NCBI GenBank assembly: GCA_017441925.1
Contig: JAFRUE010000007.1
Span: 434,001-498,000, forward strand
DNA: 64,000 bases
Origin: Bacillota bacterium
GTDB lineage: Bacteria > Bacillota > Clostridia > Lachnospirales > Bianqueaceae
Reading direction: 5' to 3'
Part shown: one piece after another, positions 46,868 to 55,894 of the stretch
Layout: every line of letters begins with the position of its first letter
How positions within the stretch are numbered: the first letter of the stretch is position 1
Notes under the pieces: model-generated
Database searches by the model: none
Seen by the model: only the letters and a program-made list of their open reading frames with translations
What the model was told of the DNA's origin: nothing
Translations under genes and position numbers: made by a program

Positions 46868-47788
46868 TCAGGACCTGTTCCACGGATCCTGTCCGTTCGT
46901 CTCTTCCGGAGCCGCAAATTCCTCCATCAGGCGTTGTGTCCTCTGAATGGAGACCTGTTCCTGATTGATCAGATAGACAGTCGCCGCGATCGAGATCAGG
47001 AAATTCGGAAGATTCCCGATCACTCCAAGCAGTCCCGAAGTAATGCAAAGGAGTACCGGACGGGCCGCCAGCACATAGAACGAAGATGTCAGCGTCTGAA
47101 GGATCAGTGTGAACAGCGAGTTGATCACGACACAGGTCAGGATCAGTGTGACTGCCCTGCCGGCGCGGCATCGGATGACGGACGCGGCATACTTTAGCGC
47201 CGCTATACCTTTATAGGGACGAATTGAAGCGGCTGAGACCGAATAATAGTACTGGATCGTCCAGTAGGCGGCAACGATCGCAAGCGCCAGCATCATCAGC
47301 AGGAAGAAACCGAAAGAAACCAGCAGGAATATCATGAATAGCGTCGCGGCAAGTCCGAGAAGATACAGCAGCGAAACGACAAGTGCCTGCGGCCATGCCT
47401 TTACGGAATCAACAGCAAGACGCCCTGCGGACGGGAGCTCGGCTGATTTCTGCAGCCATTTATCTGTGAAAAGACTAGCCGCCACATTGGTCAGGACATA
47501 GATCAGCGCGAAAAGGACCTGCGTGCCGTACATCATAAAAAGCGGCTGTATGATGTCCTTCCTTGACAGAATATCTGCATTGCCCTCCTGCAGCATCTTA
47601 AGCAGTTCTGTCATCGGGACACGCATGGAAAGCGCCTGCAGTACAATACCGGTTGGCAGGAAAACAGCCAGTGCAAAGAGCAGCCAGATTCCCAGATTCT
47701 CGAACAGGATCCTGCCGGAGATCCCGAGGATCTGCCCTGTCGAAAACTCGGTCTTGCCGATCTCCGTTGAAACTTCCTCTCTTGTCAT
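46868..47788 (-). CDS. Integral membrane protein of unknown function
   Basis: A 306-residue protein with about six membrane helices (for example LGIWLLFALAVFLPTGIVL, LVVSLLYLLGLAATLFMIFL, VTLILTCVVINSLFTLIL). A short hydrophilic N-terminus precedes them, and the C-terminus QRLMEEFAAPEETNGQ is polar. It resembles YciC/DUF975-like membrane proteins in layout, without a motif I can name. Start ATG at 47786-47788 forms TGATG with the hemZ stop, so it is coupled to hemZ. Confidence 0.75.
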   Translation of the reverse strand: MTREEVSTEIGKTEFSTGQILGISGRILFENLGIWLLFALAVFLPTGIVLQALSMRVPMTELLKMLQEGNADILSRKDIIQPLFMMYGTQVLFALIYVLTNVAASLFTDKWLQKSAELPSAGRLAVDSVKAWPQALVVSLLYLLGLAATLFMIFLLVSFGFFLLMMLALAIVAAYWTIQYYYSVSAASIRPYKGIAALKYAASVIRCRAGRAVTLILTCVVINSLFTLILQTLTSSFYVLAARPVLLCITSGLLGVIGNLPNFLISIAATVYLINQEQVSIQRTQRLMEEFAAPEETNGQDPWNRS

Positions 47789-49251
47789 CAATTGCCGAAC
47801 CCCCTTCTTTTGCGTTCGATCATCTCATCCAGCCGGGTGATGTAATCTCCCGCGTTCTTGACATTACTGATCCTGTCGATCCTATCGCGCGCCGGATCAT
47901 AGACCTTGCTGACAGAACCCGCTCCCATGGCGCAGATATTCTGCTTTTCTTCCATGATCTCGATATTGTACATGCATTCCTTGCCGGGAGTGCAATAACC
48001 CGTATTCTCAAAATTCCCGGCCATGTTCTTCTGACGGTACAGGTAATACGGACGCATCCCGAGAACGGCGGCTGTTTCCTGTCCAAGTGTCAGCATCTGC
48101 TCGATCTCTCCCGCAGAAGCGTCTGAATACAGTCCTGTCTCTTTAAGCCGTGAAGACCGTTTGATGGCAAGCGAATGGACAGTCAGACTGTCCGGCGCGA
48201 GCTCACGGATCTTCCTGACAGTATATTCCACATCCCGGACCGTTTCACCGGGGAGTCCCATGATCAGATCCATATTGATATTATCAAAGCCGGCTGTTCT
48301 CGCCATTTCATAGGCATGGATCACGTCTTCCACCGAATGGCGCCTGCCGATCCGATCGAGTGTCTTCTGATTCATGGTCTGCGGATTGACAGAGATCCGG
48401 CTGATACCGTGTCCGGACAGTACCTTCAGCTTATCCATAGTGATCGTATCCGGACGTCCGGCTTCCACTGTTGTCTCCGGGATCCTGTCAAAATGAAACG
48501 CCCGATCGGCTTCTGTAAGCACCCTGTCCATCTGTTCTGCCGATAAGGACGTCGGTGTGCCCCCGCCCATATACAGGCTCGTGATCCGACGGCCTGCCGC
48601 AAGCTCTCCGCATGCCCTGATCTCCCGGATCAGCGCGTCCACATAGCGGTCCATCAGATCGCCGAGCATATGATAATCATAGGATACAAAAGAACAGTAC
48701 GCACATCGTGTCGGGCAGAACGGAATGCCGATGTAGATCGCCCATTCCCTGCCGTCCCGCTCATCCGCGGTAAGCAGTTCTATCTCTCTGACCGCCGTGT
48801 CCAGAAGCAGTTCCGTCTTTGCCGGAGAAAGGCTGTATTCGTCCCTCAGGATCTGCTTTGCCTCTGTCCTGTCCCTTCCTGTTTCCAAAATCGATACGGC
48901 CAGCTTGACCGGCTTTACGCCCGTCAGAATCCCCCAGGGCAGCGCACGATCCGTCCATTCGGACAACAAGGCATATAAGCCCTGCTTCATCCTGTTTTTA
49001 AGCGGATCTCCGCCCGCGAAAACCATCTGCGGTATCCCGTCGTTGGAACAGGTCAGGAGAAGCTTTCTGTCAGCGGACGGTTCTTCTCTTTTCCCGTACA
49101 GTCTCCAGCATGCCTCGGCATACACAAAAAGATATTCCGGATCCTCCTCTCGGATCTCTGCTTCCGGAAAGAATTCTTTTGTCAGCATACTGAGTTCATA
49201 CCGGCGGGATTCGGTCATCTCCTCTCCGCCGACCGCAAACGATCTTACCAT
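47788..49251 (-). CDS. hemZ: Coproporphyrinogen III dehydrogenase-like radical SAM protein HemZ
   Basis: A 487-residue radical SAM enzyme of the HemN family. An N-terminal ~165-residue extension (typical of HemZ) precedes AIYIGIPFCPTRCAYCSFVS, whose CxxxCxxC is at Cys179, 183 and 186. Then GGGTPTSLSAEQ, EAGRPDTIT and ISVNPQTMNQKTLDRIGRRH. HemZ proteins of anaerobes may act in tetrapyrrole synthesis or in other reactions; no other heme gene lies in the window. ATG follows GGAGG at four bases. It overlaps the MBL gene by seven bases. Confidence 0.9.
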   Translation of the reverse strand: MVRSFAVGGEEMTESRRYELSMLTKEFFPEAEIREEDPEYLFVYAEACWRLYGKREEPSADRKLLLTCSNDGIPQMVFAGGDPLKNRMKQGLYALLSEWTDRALPWGILTGVKPVKLAVSILETGRDRTEAKQILRDEYSLSPAKTELLLDTAVREIELLTADERDGREWAIYIGIPFCPTRCAYCSFVSYDYHMLGDLMDRYVDALIREIRACGELAAGRRITSLYMGGGTPTSLSAEQMDRVLTEADRAFHFDRIPETTVEAGRPDTITMDKLKVLSGHGISRISVNPQTMNQKTLDRIGRRHSVEDVIHAYEMARTAGFDNINMDLIMGLPGETVRDVEYTVRKIRELAPDSLTVHSLAIKRSSRLKETGLYSDASAGEIEQMLTLGQETAAVLGMRPYYLYRQKNMAGNFENTGYCTPGKECMYNIEIMEEKQNICAMGAGSVSKVYDPARDRIDRISNVKNAGDYITRLDEMIERKRRGFGN

Positions 49252-49901
49252 AATGCCTCCGGGTCATGTGTCAGATAATAATTGGTCCGTCTCTCAATGC
49301 CTACCGAGGTCGGTTCTCCGTGTCCGGGATAGACTTTTATATCGTCCGGAAGCGGCAGGATCTTCTTTCGGATCCCATCGCACAAGCCTTTCGTATCACC
49401 TTTATAGAGGTCCGTCCTCCCGATGCTCCCTCTGAACAGATTGTCTCCGGTAAAAATCACTTTATTCTCTGCATCATACAGGCACATTCCTGCACGGGTA
49501 TGATGAGCGATCATACGTGCCTCAAACGCGATCGTACCGATCCGGACTATCTCTCCGTCTTTCACGAATCGGCCGTGCGTCTGCAGGATCCGCATAAAAG
49601 CTTCCCGTTTCCCTGTGTCCCAGAGCGAGCCCTGACGGCTGCTCTCAGCAAGGTATCCGACTTCTTCCTCCGGGAAATATACAGGAACGTCATATGCTGT
49701 ACATATCGCAGAAACGTCTCCGTAATGGTCCTGATGGCCATGTGTGACCAGGATCGCGTCCGGCCTAAAGGACTGTCTCTCCAGAAAAGGCAGGACCTGC
49801 CCGTCCGCGTCGCCGGGATCGATCAGGATCCTTGTGCTGTCCTGCTCAACCATATAGCAATTCGTCTGGTAGGCTCCGACTTCCACTCTGCGGATCTTCA
49901 T
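49245..49901 (-). CDS. MBL-fold metallohydrolase (glyoxalase II-like)
   Basis: A 218-residue metallo-beta-lactamase fold protein with the two-metal motif HGHQDHYGD at 54-62, a later HHTRAGMCLY and the C-terminal VYPGHGEPTSVG. This is the set seen in YcbL/glyoxalase II-like hydrolases; a thioester substrate is plausible but unproven. ATG at 49899-49901 follows GGGAGAG. It sits between dtd and hemZ with one base and a seven-base overlap on either side. Confidence 0.87.
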   Translation of the reverse strand: MKIRRVEVGAYQTNCYMVEQDSTRILIDPGDADGQVLPFLERQSFRPDAILVTHGHQDHYGDVSAICTAYDVPVYFPEEEVGYLAESSRQGSLWDTGKREAFMRILQTHGRFVKDGEIVRIGTIAFEARMIAHHTRAGMCLYDAENKVIFTGDNLFRGSIGRTDLYKGDTKGLCDGIRKKILPLPDDIKVYPGHGEPTSVGIERRTNYYLTHDPEALW

Positions 49902-49902
49902 G

Positions 49903-50349
49903 TCAGAAAGCTCTCCCGCTGTCGATGAGCAGTGTCACCGGCCCATCATTCACCTGTGTGATCTGCATATCCGTCTGGAATACGCCAAAAGCACAGCTCC
50001 CGGCGGCTTGGGCCATCTGCTCGAATCTTGCGAACATTTCTCTCGCAGCTGCCGCCGGCGCTCCGAACGAATAGCTGGGTCTGCGTCCTGTCCTGCAGTC
50101 TCCGTAAAGCGTGAAATTCGGGATCCACAGGATCTCTCCGCCGATATCGGCGACAGACAGATTCATTTTGCCGGCGTCATCCTCAAAGACACGCAGTCCC
50201 CTGACCTTGTCGATCATATACTGAAATTCCTTGTCTGTGTCTTCCGGACCGAATCCGATATAAACAGCAAGTCCCTTTCCGATACTCGAAAAAGGGACTC
50301 CTTCAGACAATAGGGATGCTTCTTTAACTCTCTGCACTACAGCTCTCAT
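49903..50349 (-). CDS. dtd: D-aminoacyl-tRNA deacylase
   Basis: Removes D-amino acids (and glycine mischarged on tRNA-Ala) from tRNA. 148 residues: MRAVVQRVKEASLL at the N-terminus, GLAVYIGFGPEDT, and the active-site motifs NFTLYGDCRTGRRPSYSFGA (family usual SQFTLYGD) and VNDGPVTLLIDS with the cross-subunit Gly-Pro. ATG follows GGGAGG. It lies 18 bases after the RelA/SpoT gene, an arrangement found widely in Firmicutes. Confidence 0.95.
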   Translation of the reverse strand: MRAVVQRVKEASLLSEGVPFSSIGKGLAVYIGFGPEDTDKEFQYMIDKVRGLRVFEDDAGKMNLSVADIGGEILWIPNFTLYGDCRTGRRPSYSFGAPAAAAREMFARFEQMAQAAGSCAFGVFQTDMQITQVNDGPVTLLIDSGRAF

Positions 50350-50367
50350 GAGGGCCTCCCGATACTG

Positions 50368-52629
50368 TTATTTGGATGTACGGATCACGTCTCTTACTCC
50401 GCGGATCTGCATCAGACGGTTGGACAGCGCCTCAAGCTGCTCCTTGGAGGAAATCTCAAGTGTGATATTGAATGTATCGAGCATATGATCCTTGCTGACT
50501 CTTCCGTCCAGGTACTGGATGGAAAGGCCGGCATCGTTGATCGCCTGATTGATCTCGACAAGAACGCCATTGCGCTCTTCGGTAATGACCTGCACAGAAC
50601 TCTGGAACTTCATGCCCTCAGCCGTATTGACTTCCCAGTCCGCATCGATCAGACGCATGCGCTCCTCAGCCGGCAGATACATCATATTGATACAGTCATT
50701 GCGGTGAATCGTAACACCTCGTCCACGTGTGATGAATCCGACGATCTCATCACCCGGGACCGGATTGCAGCACCGTCCGAAACGCACCGCCAGATCATGC
50801 AGGCCTTTTACGATGATGGCTCCGCCGTTCCTGCGCCGCGCAGACTGTGAAGAAGACGCTTCGGCAGCCTTCTCCGATACCAGATGCAGGATATCATCGT
50901 TGGTCATGCTGCCCAGATGCTCTTTGCGGTACTCTTCATACAGACGGTTGACGATCTGGCCTTCCTTCACGCCGCCGTGACCGATCGCGGCCGTCAGATT
51001 GTCCCAGTCCTGGAATCCGTACTTCTTAAGCACGGTATCCATCCATTCGGGCTTAAGCAGCTCCGGGAAAGCCGGTAGTCCGTGGCTCTTGCAATATTTC
51101 TCCATCAGTTCGCGTCCGCGGGCGATATTCTCCTGCTTGGATTCTTTCTTGAACCACTGATTGATCTTGTTGCGGGCCTGTGTCGTCTTGACGACGTTGA
51201 GCCAGTCCTGACTGGGACCTTTGCTGTTCTGTGAAGTGATGATCTCGACCTGCTCGCCGTTGCGCAGCTGGTAATCCAGCGTTACAAGGCGGCCGTCCAC
51301 GCGCGCGCCGACCATCTTGTTGCCGACGGCACTATGGATCTGATAGGCAAAATCGATGGGCGTCGATCCGGCCGGCAGCTCGATGACGTCGCCTTTGGGC
51401 GAGAATACGAATACAGAATCCTGGAAAGCGTCCAGATCCTGTTTGATCGTGCTGACAAATTCCTTATTGTCCTGCAGATTGTTCTGCCACTCCAGGATCT
51501 TCTGGAGCCAGACCATCTTCTCCTCTTCCGCACGTTTGCTGATATTGCCGTTCGCGTCTTCTTTGTACTTCCAGTGTGCGGCAATACCGTACTGTGCGAC
51601 GCGGTGCATCTCCCAGGTACGGATCTGCACTTCAAAAGGCTCTCCCGTCGGTCCGATCAGCGTCGTATGCAGACTCTGATACATGTTGGACTTGGGCATC
51701 GCGATGTAATCCTTGAAACGCCCCGGAACAGGTGTATACAGGTCATGGATGATGCCAAGGGCTCCGTAGCAGTCCTTTACGGAATCTACGATCGCGCGCA
51801 CAGCGAACAGATCATAGATCTGATCCAGTGTCTTGCCCTTGTTGACCATCTTTTTGTAAATGCTGAAGAAATGCTTCGGACGGCCTTCTACCGCCGCCTC
51901 GATGCCTCCCTCGTGAAGCTTCTGTTTCAGATAGGAACAGATCCCCGCGATGATCTCTTCACGGTCTTCCCGCTTGCGGTTGATCTGATGTGTCAGGAGC
52001 TCGTAAGCTTCCGGATCGAGATACTTAAGAGACAGATCCTCCAGACCGATCTTGATCTTTGAAATACCGAGCCGGTTCGCGATCGGCGCATAGATATCGA
52101 GCGTCTCACGGGCCTTCTCCAGCTGTTTCTCTTTGCTCTTGTATTCCAGTGTCTGAAGATTGTGCAGACGGTCGGCAAGCTTGATAACGATGACGCGGAT
52201 ATCCTTGGCCATCGCCATGAACATCTTGCGGTAATTCTCCGCCTGGATGTCTTCTTTATCTGTGGAAGTATAGGTCAGGGTCTTCAGTTTGGTAACACCC
52301 TCTACGAGCGCTACGACATCGTCGCCGAAAAGGCCCCGGATCTCTTCCGATGTTACCTTGGTATCCTCCAGTACGTCATGCAGAAGGCCGGCCTCGATCG
52401 TCTCAAGATCCATTTCCAGATCAGCCAGCGTGATCGCCACATGAAGCGGATGTATGATATAGGGCTCGCCGGACTGACGCAGCTGCCCGCTGTGCGCATC
52501 ATCCGCGGTCTTGTAAGCCAGCCTGACTTTGTCCAGATTGGACACCGGATGATACTCGCGGATCTTATCCATCATCGTGTGATACAGTTTCTCTGTATCT
52601 ACTGTCGCGAATTTCAGATCGTCTTCCAT
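50368..52629 (-). CDS. relA: Bifunctional (p)ppGpp synthetase/hydrolase (Rel)
   Basis: Stringent-response enzyme of about 753 residues. The HD hydrolase domain has EPYIIHPLHVA and GLLHDVLEDT (HD at 84-85), both intact. The synthetase region includes KPKHFFSIYKKM-type and YQSLHTTLIGP segments; then the TGS domain (VFSPKGDVIELPAGSTPIDF) and a C-terminal ACT domain (SVQVITEERNGVLVEINQ). ATG at 52627-52629 has AGGGAG seven bases upstream. Promoter at 52698-52726, with a hairpin directly after it. Confidence 0.97.
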   Translation of the reverse strand: MEDDLKFATVDTEKLYHTMMDKIREYHPVSNLDKVRLAYKTADDAHSGQLRQSGEPYIIHPLHVAITLADLEMDLETIEAGLLHDVLEDTKVTSEEIRGLFGDDVVALVEGVTKLKTLTYTSTDKEDIQAENYRKMFMAMAKDIRVIVIKLADRLHNLQTLEYKSKEKQLEKARETLDIYAPIANRLGISKIKIGLEDLSLKYLDPEAYELLTHQINRKREDREEIIAGICSYLKQKLHEGGIEAAVEGRPKHFFSIYKKMVNKGKTLDQIYDLFAVRAIVDSVKDCYGALGIIHDLYTPVPGRFKDYIAMPKSNMYQSLHTTLIGPTGEPFEVQIRTWEMHRVAQYGIAAHWKYKEDANGNISKRAEEEKMVWLQKILEWQNNLQDNKEFVSTIKQDLDAFQDSVFVFSPKGDVIELPAGSTPIDFAYQIHSAVGNKMVGARVDGRLVTLDYQLRNGEQVEIITSQNSKGPSQDWLNVVKTTQARNKINQWFKKESKQENIARGRELMEKYCKSHGLPAFPELLKPEWMDTVLKKYGFQDWDNLTAAIGHGGVKEGQIVNRLYEEYRKEHLGSMTNDDILHLVSEKAAEASSSQSARRRNGGAIIVKGLHDLAVRFGRCCNPVPGDEIVGFITRGRGVTIHRNDCINMMYLPAEERMRLIDADWEVNTAEGMKFQSSVQVITEERNGVLVEINQAINDAGLSIQYLDGRVSKDHMLDTFNITLEISSKEQLEALSNRLMQIRGVRDVIRTSK

Positions 52630-52659
52630 AGAGCCACTCCCTTCCTGCCGTGATAATGA

Positions 52660-52693
52660 AATAAAAACAAGACCATCCATAATGCATGGATGG
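52660..52693 (-). terminator. Hairpin with T-run in the relA leader
   Basis: An 8-bp perfect stem (52673-52680 with 52686-52693), a 5-base loop and minus-strand TCTTGTTTTTAT. It can terminate transcripts coming from apt and the GDPD gene. The predicted start of the relA promoter falls in the 5' arm, so it could also form in a shortened form on relA mRNA. Confidence 0.7.
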
Positions 52694-52697
52694 CCCT

Positions 52698-52726
52698 ATT
52701 ATAAGTCTTTTTTCTCCGGATTTCAA
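52698..52726 (-). promoter_or_regulatory. Promoter of relA-dtd-MBL-hemZ
   Basis: Minus strand TTGAAA (52721-52726, overlapping the stop codon of the GDPD gene), 17 bases, TATAAT (52698-52703). The start would be near 52691. Confidence 0.75.
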
Positions 52727-53565
52727 CTCTTTGGAATAAACTGTTCAAAAATCGCGGTACATCTGTCGTCTTTGACGGCCTGATACTGCGTTTCATCCGT
52801 TACCGTCCAGTCGAGTTCCCAGACGCGGAACATCCTGCGGCAAACCCGAAGCATCAGATTCTTCCGTTCCGGGAAATGATACGCGATGAAATCCGGTCTA
52901 GTCCAGAAATTCGTCAGGAGATTGCGCAGCATGAAATCCACTGCTGCCGGCTGCTCGTAATTGTTGTTCTTATGCATGTACATGAGCAGCTGACCGCGTA
53001 CGATCTCCGGATGATTACGGCGCAGCACTGCTATTACGCGGGGATCAAAGCATTCGATACAGTACTTCCCTTTATACCCTGAAAGCGCTGCACACACGCG
53101 TTCCGTCAGTTCTTCTATATTGTAGCGGACCGGCTTGATCTCGACAAGAAGCGGGACTCTGCCTTTTACGCACGAAAGCACTTCGTCAAATGTCGGGATC
53201 GATTCATTCGTCCCCTGGAGCTTAAGACTGCGTAGCTCGGTGAGAGTCATTTCCTCGACTTTGCCGGCGAATTTAGTCATGCGGACAGTATCATGATCAT
53301 GGATCACGACCAGTTCCTTGTCCTTGGTCATATGAACGTCAAGCTCTATGCCAAAGCCGTGTTCAGCCGCGCGGCGGAAAGCTGCCAGCGAATTCTCCGG
53401 TATCCCGGCCTTCGCGTCATGCAGACCCCTGTGCGCGTAATCGACAGCTGAAAGGTCTGCGATCTCCTTCTCATGCTCTGTCCCCGGACGGATGAACCAA
53501 GAGAACAGAGTCGAGGCTAATGCCGCGGCTGCAGCTGTCTTACGGAAAAAATGCCGGTCTTTCAT
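52723..53565 (-). CDS. Glycerophosphodiester phosphodiesterase
   Basis: A 280-residue GDPD-family TIM barrel. AHRGLHDAKAGIPENSLAAF carries the HRG motif, followed by GIELDVHMTKDKELVVIHD with the metal-binding Glu/Asp and the second catalytic His. A hydrophobic N-terminal segment (about 10-25, AAAAALASTLFSWFI) suggests membrane attachment or export. It would hydrolyse glycerophosphodiesters from lipids or teichoic acids. The ribosome site before ATG 53563-53565 is poor. It lies 12 bases after apt. Confidence 0.9.
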   Translation of the reverse strand: MKDRHFFRKTAAAAALASTLFSWFIRPGTEHEKEIADLSAVDYAHRGLHDAKAGIPENSLAAFRRAAEHGFGIELDVHMTKDKELVVIHDHDTVRMTKFAGKVEEMTLTELRSLKLQGTNESIPTFDEVLSCVKGRVPLLVEIKPVRYNIEELTERVCAALSGYKGKYCIECFDPRVIAVLRRNHPEIVRGQLLMYMHKNNNYEQPAAVDFMLRNLLTNFWTRPDFIAYHFPERKNLMLRVCRRMFRVWELDWTVTDETQYQAVKDDRCTAIFEQFIPKS

Positions 53566-53577
53566 ATCTGCAGAAGG

Positions 53578-54099
53578 TTATTCGCCTTCATACTGGACCA
53601 GAGTGCGGACCTCGTAATCCTTAAGCCTCTCTCTGCCGCCAAGATCCGTCAGTTCTACCACGAAAGTGAATCCGACGACCTTGGCTCCGGTCTGTTCGAT
53701 CAGCTTGATGATCGCTTCCGCCGTTCCGCCTGTTGCAAGCAGATCATCGGCAACCAGGACCTTCTGTCCGGGCTTCAGAGCATCCTTGTGAAGTTCCAGT
53801 GTCGCGGTGCCGTATTCAAGGTCATATTCCTGGGAATATACGGCAGCGGGAAGCTTTCCGGGCTTTCTGACAGGTACGAAGCCCTTGTGCTCAGCAAATG
53901 CAAGCGGCACACCGAAAATAAAACCGCGGGACTCCGGTCCGACGATTACGTCGTAATCGATATCCTTGATGGCTTCCTGCAGCTGACAGATCGACTCGTG
54001 AAGTCCGTCGGGATCCTGCAGGATCGTCGTAATATCACGGAACATAATGCCCTTTTTGGGGAAATCGGGAACGGTCCTGACCAGTTTTTTGAGATCCAT
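53578..54099 (-). CDS. apt: Adenine phosphoribosyltransferase
   Basis: Salvages adenine to AMP. The 173-residue protein has the PRPP motif VLVADDLLATGGTAEA, the upstream DVIVGPESRGFIFGVPLA, and the N-terminal VRTVPDFPKKGIMFRDITT. I use ATG at 54097-54099; a TTG two codons earlier is a poorer start. AGAGAGG is eight bases upstream. Promoter at 54138-54166. Confidence 0.97.
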   Translation of the reverse strand: MDLKKLVRTVPDFPKKGIMFRDITTILQDPDGLHESICQLQEAIKDIDYDVIVGPESRGFIFGVPLAFAEHKGFVPVRKPGKLPAAVYSQEYDLEYGTATLELHKDALKPGQKVLVADDLLATGGTAEAIIKLIEQTGAKVVGFTFVVELTDLGGRERLKDYEVRTLVQYEGE

Positions 54100-54137
54100 A
54101 TTCAATACCTCTCTTTCGCACGTTTGGATATATGATT

Positions 54138-54166
54138 ATTATAGCACAAAATCATTCATTTTTCAA
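54138..54166 (-). promoter_or_regulatory. Promoter of apt
   Basis: Minus strand TTGAAA (54161-54166, inside the end of recJ), 17 bases, TATAAT (54138-54143), about 40 bases before apt. Confidence 0.78.
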
Positions 54167-55889
54167 CGGAAGGACGCATATGAGAAACATTGATCTGCAG
54201 CCGCATCCTCCCCCGGTATACGTTCCAGCCGACATGGTAGCAGATGTCTATTTTAACAGGCTTTTCAAGCGTTCCATCAAAGAAAAGACGCTCCCAGACC
54301 GCTTCGGACGCCGCTTCCGCAATACACTCATGAAGAGCCTCGATCCTGAACGTCACGGTCTCATAGATTTCACCGTCTTTATAAAAGAAAAGATTAGCGG
54401 CTTTCTTCCGGGTACCCATCCAACGGACACGCTGAAGCTCCAGACCTTTATCCGCAAACATCGGATCCGCATTGCCTGTCCCGAACGGTTCAAGCTGTGC
54501 CACGATATCGGCGGTATGCGCGTTCGCATAGTGAAGCGGCATCGCCATATCGATCATTACGACCGGTCTGAGATCCTCTTCTGTCAGACGCGAATTCGCG
54601 TTAAGCCTCTCCCGCAGCTCTCCGATACGGGATTCCTCCATGGATAAGCCGGCAGCCATCGGATGTCCGCCATAACGGCTGAAGCAATCCTGTACCGCGT
54701 TCATCTCCGCGAACATGTCATAAGCAGGGATCGATCGGCCCGAGCCCTTCACTTCACTGCCTGTTCCGGTCAATACAAATACAGGCTTACAGTATTTCTC
54801 CCGGATCTTGCCGGCCACAAGTCCCGCAAGACTCTCGTGAAGCTCCGGCAGATGGATCACCTGGACTGTCTGATCTTCCTGCGCGGCATAGACAGCCATG
54901 GCCTTTTCCACGCCTTCGTCCGTCAGCTTCTGACGCTCTCTGTTCAATTCGTACAGCTTCTTGGCAGCTGTCTCTGCTTTGACCGGATCCTGAGACAGCA
55001 TTACAGAAATATAATTCTGCTGGCTGTCCAGTCTGCCTCCGGAATTGATCATCGGTCCGATAATAAAGCCGAACGCGTAGACGTCAAGCTTCTCACTGCT
55101 TCCCTGACGCATGAGCGCCTGGATCGAAGCCGGCGGGTGCGCATTAAAACGGCGGAGTCCCTGATAGACGATCTTGCGGTTCTCGCCGATCAGTTTCATA
55201 ACATCGCAGACAGTACCAAGCGCCGCATACCCGATCCAGTCCGGATCTTCCGGCATCCCGACAGCCTGCATCAAAGCCCTGGCTGTCTGATAGGCAACAC
55301 CTGCCCCGCACAGATCGCTGAATCCGTACGGATCCGTCTTCTGATGCGGATTGACGACAACATTCGCGGCCGGGAGCTTCTCCTCGCCGTCCTCTTGTGC
55401 AATCGCGTGGTGATCCGTGATGATCAGAGGTATGCCAAGCCTTACAGCGGTCTCGGCAGCTTCAAACTCCCGTATCCCGTTGTCACAGGTGATGATCAGC
55501 CCGTCTCCTCTCCTCACACAGTCTTCGACCATATAAGGACGCATCCCGTAACCGTCTTCCACACGGTCCGGGATCCGCACATGCACAGAAGCTCCTGCTC
55601 TTGTAAGGGCATGATAAAGAATCGTCGAAGAAGTCATTCCGTCGACGTCATAGTCCCCGATCACAGTAATGGTCCTGCCCTGCGCAATCGTTTCCCGGAT
55701 CAGCCGGACAGCCTCCGGCATGCCTTTCATCGTCATCGGATCACGCAAAGGACCCTCTCTGTCAATATAATCAGGAGCACCGTCAGGATCTGTCCTGTTC
55801 GCTATCACTTTAGCGAGGATCGGATCCAGACGGTATCTCTCCTGTATTTCTTTATAACTGCTGCTGCAGATTCTCCAGTTTTCTTTCAA
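54156..55889 (-). CDS. recJ: Single-stranded-DNA-specific exonuclease RecJ
   Basis: 5'-3' exonuclease of recombination and mismatch repair, 577 residues. DHH-family motifs: ITVIGDYDVDGMTSS, then ITCDNG, LIITDHHAIA, CGAGVAYQTARAL and MINSGGRLDS; the DHHA1 region includes RYGGHPMAAGLSME. The start appears to be TTG at 55887-55889 (KENWRICSSSYKEIQ follows). No clear Shine-Dalgarno precedes it, but the gene begins five bases after secDF, so it may rely on coupling. The next in-frame ATG would remove conserved sequence. Confidence 0.93.
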   Translation of the reverse strand: MKENWRICSSSYKEIQERYRLDPILAKVIANRTDPDGAPDYIDREGPLRDPMTMKGMPEAVRLIRETIAQGRTITVIGDYDVDGMTSSTILYHALTRAGASVHVRIPDRVEDGYGMRPYMVEDCVRRGDGLIITCDNGIREFEAAETAVRLGIPLIITDHHAIAQEDGEEKLPAANVVVNPHQKTDPYGFSDLCGAGVAYQTARALMQAVGMPEDPDWIGYAALGTVCDVMKLIGENRKIVYQGLRRFNAHPPASIQALMRQGSSEKLDVYAFGFIIGPMINSGGRLDSQQNYISVMLSQDPVKAETAAKKLYELNRERQKLTDEGVEKAMAVYAAQEDQTVQVIHLPELHESLAGLVAGKIREKYCKPVFVLTGTGSEVKGSGRSIPAYDMFAEMNAVQDCFSRYGGHPMAAGLSMEESRIGELRERLNANSRLTEEDLRPVVMIDMAMPLHYANAHTADIVAQLEPFGTGNADPMFADKGLELQRVRWMGTRKKAANLFFYKDGEIYETVTFRIEALHECIAEAASEAVWERLFFDGTLEKPVKIDICYHVGWNVYRGRMRLQINVSHMRPSVEK

Positions 55890-55894
55890 GATTA

